This document shows, in pieces, positions 41,333-47,079 of a DNA stretch of 47,079 nucleotides. Under the pieces are notes generated by a model. It did no database searches and was not told where the DNA came from. It worked only from the letters and a program-made list of their open reading frames with translations. Source of the stretch: an uncultured Lysobacterales bacterium (GTDB taxonomy: Bacteria > Pseudomonadota > Gammaproteobacteria > Xanthomonadales > Xanthomonadaceae); the NCBI GenBank assembly GCA_946886865.1, contig CAMPJI010000014.1, forward strand, positions 1 to 47,079. Reading direction: 5' to 3'. Every line of letters begins with the position of its first letter. Position 1 is the stretch's first letter. The position numbers and the translations under genes were made by a program.

Positions 41333-42520
41333 TCAGCGCCGGGTCTCGTGGTCCTGCGCCGCCTGCACGGCTTCGATGCGGTCGTTGGCGGCCTGGGTGG
41401 CGCGATCCGCATCGCCGACCAGGGCCTCGGCCCGCGTCTCGAGCTCCGTATGGCGTGTGTTGAGCGCCGCCTCCAGCACGACCGCATCCGAGTTGTCCAG
41501 CGACTGGTCGCGTGTCCAGCGGTGCAGGGCATTGCGCTCGCGCAGCGTTTTGCCGTTCACGCAGTTGCCCAGCTTCAGCCCTGCCGCAAAGGTCCGGTTG
41601 CTGTTGCGAAGCACGCGGCCGGCGTTGGCATTGGACGCCTGCAGCCGTTCGATGAAGTTGCGATTGCTGCGCCGCAGCTCGTCGGCCAGCGCGCCGGCAC
41701 GGTCTAGGTCCAGCTCCGTGAACACCCCGCCGCCGGCCTTGGCGACCGCCCTCAGCTGGGCGCGGTCGGCGGCGGGCAGGTCGAACCCGATGACATTGAC
41801 GACGGCGCGCGTGCCGCCCTCGTGCAGGGCCCGTGCGGCGGCCACGGGGTCGCCACCACAGGTGTCCTCGCCGTCGGAGACGACATACACGGCAGTCGGT
41901 CCGGCGCCCTCGGGCAGCATGCCGCCCGCGGCCCGTATCGCAGCGGCCAGCGGCGTCCAACCGCGGGCGTCGAAGCCATCGAGCGCCGCCTGCACCGCCC
42001 CCGGTTCGATCGCGCCGACCGAGTGCACGGCCTCGGCGGCGGCGCAACTGGCGGCCTTGTCCTCGCGGCGGTTGCTGCCGCGGTGGCCAAAGGCCAGCAG
42101 CCCCACGGCGGTGTCTGCCGGCAGCGAGGCGATGAAGTCCGAAGCCGCGTGTTTGGCGGCATCCATCTTGGTCGCACCGCCCGCGCGCGCGGCCATGGAT
42201 CCGGATGCATCCAGCGCCACCACCACGCGTCCGGGGACCCGGCGGTCGTCGCGGCCGGGACCCGTGAGGTCGGGTGTGTCGGCGCCGCTTTCGGGTGCGG
42301 GCATGTCCGCGAAGCAGGCCTCGATGTCTTCGCCATGTGCCGCCAGAAACGTGGACAGCAGCCCGTCCGCGTCGATACCCGCAGCGGCACTGGCCGCAGT
42401 CGACGCCGTCGGGGCGGCTGCCGTCGCGTTGCCACTGCTGTCCGAGGGGGCGCTGCATGCGGTCACGAGGCCCAGGCCTGCGGCCAGGGCGGTCAGTCGG
42501 AAGGGTCGGGATACGCGCAT
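41333..42520 (-). CDS. VWA-domain lipoprotein
   Basis: 395 aa from ATG 42520. Lipoprotein signal peptide (MRVSRPFRLTALAAGLGLVT AC; lipobox VTAC), Ala/Thr-rich linker, then a von Willebrand factor A domain of about residues 95-270 with a complete MIDAS: VVALDASGSM, the Thr in ARGWTPLAAAI and VVSDGEDTCGG. The C-terminal third is helical, with coiled-coil-like ELRRSNRNFIERLQASNANA and an extra NCVNGKTLRERN segment. It should be a metal-dependent protein-binding protein at the outer membrane or periplasm. No AAA partner gene is nearby. Confidence 0.9.
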   Translation of the reverse strand: MRVSRPFRLTALAAGLGLVTACSAPSDSSGNATAAAPTASTAASAAAGIDADGLLSTFLAAHGEDIEACFADMPAPESGADTPDLTGPGRDDRRVPGRVVVALDASGSMAARAGGATKMDAAKHAASDFIASLPADTAVGLLAFGHRGSNRREDKAASCAAAEAVHSVGAIEPGAVQAALDGFDARGWTPLAAAIRAAGGMLPEGAGPTAVYVVSDGEDTCGGDPVAAARALHEGGTRAVVNVIGFDLPAADRAQLRAVAKAGGGVFTELDLDRAGALADELRRSNRNFIERLQASNANAGRVLRNSNRTFAAGLKLGNCVNGKTLRERNALHRWTRDQSLDNSDAVVLEAALNTRHTELETRAEALVGDADRATQAANDRIEAVQAAQDHETRR

Positions 42521-42658
42521 CGCAGCAGTCCTTGGCCGGTCGGGATGCGAAGCGTAACAACGCGGTGTAGGGGCTCGGCGAACGCCGCCGGTGGGCCACG
42601 GGGCCCGATCACGCCGTGCCGCGCTACCCTGCCGGGCCCGCCATCACCGGACCCGGCC

Positions 42659-43504
42659 ATGCCACGTGTGTTGATGCTTGCTCTCCTGCTGACGGCTGTG
42701 GCGCCCGCGCAAGCCCAGTCGCCCGTGTTCGACATGCACGTGCACCTGCGCGACGGTGCCGCGTCGGCGGCCGCATTCGAGGCGCGCCAGGCCGACGAGG
42801 GCGTCGAGTTGCGCGCCTACGGGGCGATGTGGTTCGGCGGACCGCACCAGGCGCTGGAAGGGCAGATCGATCAGGTGCGTGCGGGCAACGACCGCATCAT
42901 CGCGCTGGCGGCGGCCAACCCGAAGGTCGTGCCGATTGCCACCGTCCACCCCTACGACGGCGACGCCGCCCTGGCCGAGCTGGCGCGCGTGGCGGGGCAG
43001 GGCGTCAAGGTGCTGAAGATCCACCCGCACACACAGCGCTTCGAGCTGGCCGACCCGCGTGTGCTGGCGTTGGCGCGGCGCGCGGGCGAACTGGGCGTGG
43101 TGGTGCTGACGGACAACGCCGGCATCATCGCCGGCGACAGCCAAGACCTGTTCAACCTCGCCCTCCGCGCACCCGACACGCAGTTCGTCTTCGCCCACAT
43201 GGGCGGGATGGATTTCCGGTTCTGGAACGTGCTGGCGCTGGCGCGCACGGCCGAGGGCATCTTCGCGGAAAACCTCCATTTCGACATCTCCGCCACCGCG
43301 GTGTTGCTGGCCGATTCGCCGGTCGAGGACGAGTTCGTCTGGACGCTGCGCAACGTGGGCATCGACCGCATCCTGCTCGGCTCCGACCACCCGCAGCTGT
43401 CGCTGGGCGACACGGTTGACGCGCTGGACCGCCTGGGCCTGACGGCCGAGGAAAGCGCGAAGATCCGGTGGGGCAACGCGCAGCGGCTGTTCGGCCTGGA
43501 GTGA
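42659..43504 (+). CDS. Secreted amidohydrolase-family metal hydrolase
   Basis: 281 aa from ATG 42659. Signal peptide (LMLALLLTAVAPAQAQS) with cleavage near residue 19. TIM-barrel hydrolase of the amidohydrolase_2/TatD-like kind: FDMHVHLRDG near the start (HxH), VKVLKIHPHTQRFELAD (Lys and His), FVFAHMGGMDF and ILLGSDHPQLSLGDTVDALD near the end (catalytic Asp). All expected metal residues are present. Most relatives are cytoplasmic, so the signal peptide is notable. Substrate unknown. It runs divergently from the VWA lipoprotein gene. Confidence 0.9.
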   Translation: MPRVLMLALLLTAVAPAQAQSPVFDMHVHLRDGAASAAAFEARQADEGVELRAYGAMWFGGPHQALEGQIDQVRAGNDRIIALAAANPKVVPIATVHPYDGDAALAELARVAGQGVKVLKIHPHTQRFELADPRVLALARRAGELGVVVLTDNAGIIAGDSQDLFNLALRAPDTQFVFAHMGGMDFRFWNVLALARTAEGIFAENLHFDISATAVLLADSPVEDEFVWTLRNVGIDRILLGSDHPQLSLGDTVDALDRLGLTAEESAKIRWGNAQRLFGLE

Positions 43505-43566
43505 CCCGGCACCGCACTGCACCGGCGCGCGAGCGTTCGCATGGATGACCGACCAGGAGACACGCG

Positions 43567-44061
43567 ATGAAGATCCAAGGCTCGTGCCACTGCGGCAATG
43601 TCCGTTTCAGCTGCGAGGCGTACGCGCCCGTGCCGTTTCTCCACTGCTACTGCTCGATCTGCCGCAAGACGGCCGGCGGCAGCGGCAGCGCGATCAACCT
43701 CGGTGCGCGCGCCGACACGCTGGAGGTTGAAGGGCGCGAGCACCTGGGCGTGTACCGCGCGCGCATCCGCGAGGACGACGGCGGGTGCCGCGTCAGCAGC
43801 GGCCAACGGCATTTCTGCACCGGGTGCGGCAGCGCGCTGTGGCTGTTCGACCCGGAGTGGCCGGAGCTGGTGCATCCGCACGCGTCGGCCATCGACACCC
43901 CGTTGCCTGCGCCGCCGGAGCGGGTGCACATGCTGCTGGGTTCGAAGGCGAACTGGGTGCGGGTGCCTGAAGGGCCGCAGGACGTCCAGGTGGACGGCTT
44001 CCCCGACGAATCGCTGGAGGACTGGCACTGCCGCCACGGGCTGCTCGACGGGACGCGGTGA
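43567..44061 (+). CDS. GFA family protein (glutathione-dependent formaldehyde-activating-like)
   Basis: 164 aa from ATG 43567 with CAGGAGA upstream. Zinc-binding cysteines are in GSCHCGNVRFSC (positions 7, 9 and 15), LHCYCSICRK and FCTGCGSALW, in the arrangement of the Mss4-like GFA fold. The C-terminal part DVQVDGFPDESLEDWHCRHG is family-typical. The reference member condenses formaldehyde with glutathione, but most homologs have no proven activity. It converges on the TRIC gene, 6 bp apart. Confidence 0.92.
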   Translation: MKIQGSCHCGNVRFSCEAYAPVPFLHCYCSICRKTAGGSGSAINLGARADTLEVEGREHLGVYRARIREDDGGCRVSSGQRHFCTGCGSALWLFDPEWPELVHPHASAIDTPLPAPPERVHMLLGSKANWVRVPEGPQDVQVDGFPDESLEDWHCRHGLLDGTR

Positions 44062-44067
44062 GCGCGC

Positions 44068-44685
44068 TCACGTGCGGGCGCGCGCCACCGGCAGCTGCCA
44101 GCCGTAGCGCATCGCCATGAAGCGAAGCGCGAAGCAGGCGACCGCGCCCGCCACCGCCACCGGTGTGGCCGGCAACGACAGCGCGTCGCCGCAGACCACC
44201 ACCGCCGCACCCAGCAGCGCGGCCACGGCGTACAGCTCGCGTTGCAGCACGCCGGGCACCTGCATCACCAGCACGTCGCGCACGATGCCGCCGCCGATGC
44301 CGGTCAGCACGCCCAGCATCACCGCACCGACCGGCCCGACGCCGTAGGCCAGCGCCTTGCCCGCGCCGATCACCGCAAACAGGCCCAGGCCGATCGCATC
44401 GAACAACTGCACTGGATTGCGCAGGCGTTCGATCGTGTCGTAGCGGTAGAAGGTCAACAGGCCGGCGAGGGCGGACACCGCGAGGTACCGCCCGTCCACC
44501 AGCGCCACCGGCGGCGTGGCGCCCAGCATGGTGTCGCGCGCGATACCTCCTGCGGTCGCCGCGGCAAACGCCAGCACCAGCACGCCGAACAGGTCCAGCC
44601 CCTTGCGCGCGCCGGCCGTCGCGCCGCTGATGGCGAACGCGAACGTACCGATGAAGTCGATGGCGGTGACGAAGGCGGTGTACAT
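44068..44685 (-). CDS. TRIC-family (UPF0126) cation channel protein
   Basis: 205 aa from ATG 44685. Seven membrane helices in two repeats: FIGTFAFAISGATAGARKGL DLFG with AATAGGIARDTMLG, and AIGLGLFAVIGAGKALAYGV with LTGIGGGIVRDVLV. The repeated GG-x-x-RD motif of bacterial TRIC channels is present twice. It forms a trimeric cation (K+) channel in the inner membrane; the physiological role in bacteria is not settled. Single gene. Confidence 0.93.
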   Translation of the reverse strand: MYTAFVTAIDFIGTFAFAISGATAGARKGLDLFGVLVLAFAAATAGGIARDTMLGATPPVALVDGRYLAVSALAGLLTFYRYDTIERLRNPVQLFDAIGLGLFAVIGAGKALAYGVGPVGAVMLGVLTGIGGGIVRDVLVMQVPGVLQRELYAVAALLGAAVVVCGDALSLPATPVAVAGAVACFALRFMAMRYGWQLPVARART

Positions 44686-44800
44686 GTCGGGCCCGAAGAG
44701 GGGGCGACCATGCTAACGCCGCGGTGCCCGCACGGCCGCTGGCATCGGCTTAACGGACCGCTGCGTAGCCTGCAGGCCCCGCTTCGAGCCCTGGATCGCG

Positions 44801-45814
44801 ATGACCACGCCCGTCTACCGCCGCGCCCGCTACGCCCGCCGCGGCCCCGTACCGCATGAACTCGTGGAACTGGAGGCCTTCACCCCGCCCGCGTTGCAGC
44901 CCGGCGAGGCGCGCATAGAAGTGCTGGCCGCGCCGATCAACCCGTCCGACCTGATGACGATCACCGGCGATTACGGCCAGTTGCCCCCGTTGCCCGCGGT
45001 GGGCGGCAACGAAGGGGTGGGCCGTGTGGTGGAGGTGGCGCCGGACGTCGATACGCCACCGCCGGGTACCCGCGTGCTGCTGCCGGTGGGCATCGGCACC
45101 TGGGCCACGCACGTCACCGCCCGCGCCGACACGCTGGTGCCGCTGCCGGACGCGGGCGACCCGGTACAGCTGTCGATGCTCGCGATCAATCCGCCCACCG
45201 CCGCGCTGCTGCTCCAGGACATCGTGGACCTGCAACCCGGCGAGTGGGTCATCCAGAACGCCGCCAACTCGGCCGTCGGCGGCTACGTGGTGCAACTGGC
45301 ACGGGCGCGCGGCCTGCGCACCGTCAACGTGGTGCGGCGGCAGGCGGCGTGCGCACAGGTGGCGGCCGGCGCCGATGCGGTACTGGTCGACGGCGACGAC
45401 CTGGCCGCGCGTGTCCGCGACGCCACGGGCGGCGCGAAGATCCGGTTGGGCATCGACGCGGTGGGCGGCGCGGCGACGGACCACCTGGCGCAGGCGCTGG
45501 CGCCCGGCGGCACCGTGGTCAACTACGGCGCGATGGGCGGTGGCCTGTGCGAACTCTCGCCGCTGGCGCTGATCTTCCGCGGCATCACGCTGCGCGGCTT
45601 CTGGCTGGCGCGCTGGTTCGAGCAGTCCACGCCGGCGCAGCGCACCGAGCTGTTCGGCTCGCTTGCCGCCCGCATCATCGACGGCTCGCTGCATGCGCCG
45701 GTCGCAAACCGGTACCCGCTGGACGCCATCGCCGATGCGCTGGCCGCCGCGGGCGAGGGCGGCCGCGGCGGCAAGGTCGTGCTGGTGCCGAACGGGGATC
45801 CGATCTCGACCTGA
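44801..45814 (+). CDS. Zinc-independent MDR-family oxidoreductase (2-enoyl reductase-like)
   Basis: 337 aa from ATG 44801. GroES-like N-domain (LAAPINPSDLMTITGDYGQL PP, GGNEGVGRVVEV) and Rossmann domain with QNAANSAVGGYVVQLARARG, a variant AxxxxVG nucleotide loop, then VNVVRR for NADPH phosphate. The INPSDL and NEGVG motifs match the trans-2-enoyl-CoA/quinone reductase (MECR-like) branch, which lacks the catalytic zinc Cys/His. It reduces an activated double bond with NADPH. It converges with the old yellow enzyme gene, with a 7-bp hairpin (45810-45835) that includes both stop codons. Confidence 0.92.
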   Translation: MTTPVYRRARYARRGPVPHELVELEAFTPPALQPGEARIEVLAAPINPSDLMTITGDYGQLPPLPAVGGNEGVGRVVEVAPDVDTPPPGTRVLLPVGIGTWATHVTARADTLVPLPDAGDPVQLSMLAINPPTAALLLQDIVDLQPGEWVIQNAANSAVGGYVVQLARARGLRTVNVVRRQAACAQVAAGADAVLVDGDDLAARVRDATGGAKIRLGIDAVGGAATDHLAQALAPGGTVVNYGAMGGGLCELSPLALIFRGITLRGFWLARWFEQSTPAQRTELFGSLAARIIDGSLHAPVANRYPLDAIADALAAAGEGGRGGKVVLVPNGDPIST

Positions 45815-45830
45815 CGGCGCCGCACGCGCG

Positions 45831-46940
45831 TCAGGCGGTCGCCGGGACGTCCTCCAGCGTGGGGTAGTCGGTGTAGCCCTGGGCGCCGCCGCCATAGAAC
45901 GTGTCGGGGTCGGGGGTGTTGAGGGGGGCGTCGCGGCGCAGCCGCGCCGGCAGGTCCGGATTGGCCAGGAAGGGCACGCCGAAGGCCACCGCGTCCGCCC
46001 GTCCCGAGGCGACCGCGTCGAGGGCCATGGCCCGGTCGTAGCCGTTGTTGACGATCCAGGCGCCGCGGAAGCGCCGGCGCAGGGCGGCATAGTCGAACGG
46101 CGCGATGTCACGGTCACCGCCGGTGGCGCCCTCGATCACGTGGACATAGGCGATGCCCAGCGTGTCCAGCCGTTCCACGGCGCGTTCGAACAGGGGCTGC
46201 GGAGCGCTGTCGCGCAGGTCGCCGGCCGGCGTCACCGGCGACAGGCGCACGCCCACGCGTCCGGCACCGATCTCACCGGCCACCGCGGACACCACCTCGA
46301 ACAGGAAGCGCGTGCGGTGTTCGATACTGCCGCCGTAGGCATCGTCGCGGCGGTTGGCACCGTCGCGCAGGAACTGGTCGATGAGGTATCCGTTGGCGCC
46401 GTGGATTTCAACGCCATCGAAGCCGGCCGCCACCGCGTTGCGCGCGGCGGTACGGAACTCCTCGACCACGCCGGGAATTTCATCGAGCGCCAGTGCGCGC
46501 GGCTCGGACACGTCCACGAACCCGTCGGCGGTGAAGGTCTTGGCGTTCGCCCGGATGGCGCTGGGCGCCACCGGCTGCACGCCCTCGGGCAGCAGGCTGG
46601 TGTGGGAGATGCGCCCCACGTGCCACAGCTGGACGACGATGCGCCCGCCCGCGGCATGCACGGCGTCGGTGACCGCGCGCCAGCCGTCCACCTGCTCCGG
46701 CGTGTAGAGGCCCGGTGTGTCGAGGTAACCCTGGGCGCCGCGGCTGACCTGGGTGGCCTCGGTGATGACCAGGCCCGCGCTCGCGCGCTGGGCGTAGTAC
46801 TCGGCCGCCAGTGGCGAGGGCACCAGGCCGGCGGCCGCGCGATTGCGGGTCAGCGGCGCCATGACGACGCGGTTGGCCAGTGCCAGGTCGCCGAAGCGTG
46901 CGGGGGAGAACAGCGTCGCGGTGGAAGATGCGTCGGCCAT
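45831..46940 (-). CDS. nemA: Alkene reductase, old yellow enzyme family (NemA-like)
   Basis: 369 aa from ATG 46940, with AGGA on the minus strand upstream. FMN-dependent TIM barrel: RVVMAPLTRNRAA (Thr at the flavin), QLWHVGRISH, GFDGVEIHGANGYLIDQFLR with the catalytic H-x-x-N pair HGAN, the AYGGSIEHRTRF signature and GVPFLANPDLPARL. Catalytic Tyr lies in the NANxxTxDGF-like stretch or the GGS region of this family. It reduces activated C=C bonds or nitro groups (N-ethylmaleimide, nitrate esters) with NADPH, and is often induced by electrophile stress. Symbol by family only. Confidence 0.93.
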   Translation of the reverse strand: MADASSTATLFSPARFGDLALANRVVMAPLTRNRAAAGLVPSPLAAEYYAQRASAGLVITEATQVSRGAQGYLDTPGLYTPEQVDGWRAVTDAVHAAGGRIVVQLWHVGRISHTSLLPEGVQPVAPSAIRANAKTFTADGFVDVSEPRALALDEIPGVVEEFRTAARNAVAAGFDGVEIHGANGYLIDQFLRDGANRRDDAYGGSIEHRTRFLFEVVSAVAGEIGAGRVGVRLSPVTPAGDLRDSAPQPLFERAVERLDTLGIAYVHVIEGATGGDRDIAPFDYAALRRRFRGAWIVNNGYDRAMALDAVASGRADAVAFGVPFLANPDLPARLRRDAPLNTPDPDTFYGGGAQGYTDYPTLEDVPATA

Positions 46941-47079
46941 GGGGCGGTCCTGTGGGAGGGTCGGGGGTGGGGCGATGCCGGATCGCAACCGCGGGCTTCA
47001 CCGGTTGCGCCAGGCTCGAACCGTGGGGCCGCGGCGGGCGCCGACCACCGGCACGACGGGACCACTGCATGCCACCTGC
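46941..47079. other. Right edge of window, upstream of the alkene reductase
   Basis: This 139-base end holds the leader of the alkene reductase gene and possibly its promoter. No second gene start or regulator could be recognised before the window ends. Confidence 0.3.

Overview
This 47 kb window comes from a chromosome of very high GC content, probably a Lysobacteraceae/Xanthomonadaceae bacterium (Lysobacter, Luteimonas or a close relative). The evidence is the GC-rich codon use, TTG/GTG starts, RAYT transposases with GGGGTCAG-type REP repeats, a TonB receptor with a PepSY reductase under a Fur box, and several small proteins of the type seen in that family. No rRNA, tRNA, CRISPR array or intact prophage was seen. 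The genus is an inference.

Region 1 (1-7.6 kb) is an accessory hotspot beside the 3' end of a coenzyme-B12-dependent acyl-CoA mutase gene (icmF type). It holds two AT-richer gene modules separated by transposon-related DNA. Module A (about 690-2562) is a structured non-coding segment ending in an intrinsic terminator, followed by two tightly spaced genes of unknown function; the first has an OST-HTH/LOTUS-like N-terminus. Next come an IS3 transposase remnant and a RAYT gene (REP-associated tyrosine transposase) between 26-bp inverted repeats. Module B (3690-6374, minus strand) is a compact operon: HigB-like toxin, HigA-like antitoxin fused to an ImmA/IrrE metallopeptidase, and a P4 'beta' family protein, with a palindromic operator in front. 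It resembles a three-component toxin-antitoxin or phage-defence locus and is the best candidate for a new system. A truncated FMN-reductase gene, a small REP array and a second RAYT gene close the hotspot.

Region 2 (7.6-25.2 kb) is ordinary chromosome: a fasciclin protein, the intact FMN reductase, a VOC protein, a lipoprotein, a secreted lactonase-like metallo-hydrolase, an AraC regulator, a secreted beta-lactamase-fold hydrolase, aquaporin Z, a secreted amidohydrolase, a UvrA paralog convergent with a Nei-type DNA glycosylase, a large DUF305-LVIVD fusion and an MFS exporter.

Region 3 (25.3-29.0 kb) is an iron-uptake operon on the minus strand: PepSY membrane protein, a 58-aa membrane protein and a TonB-dependent siderophore receptor, behind a near-consensus Fur box.

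Region 4 (29-47 kb) is a run of housekeeping and stress genes, mostly single units: a CPA1 antiporter, a membrane-anchored glycerophosphodiesterase, an acyltransferase, a TrmY-like methyltransferase, a RibD-C/DHFR-fold reductase, a RIO kinase, a GST, a lysine-rich mini-protein, lipoproteins, a VWA lipoprotein, a secreted amidohydrolase, a GFA protein, a TRIC-type channel, an MDR-family oxidoreductase and an old yellow enzyme. One small gene (41113-41303) looks frameshifted.
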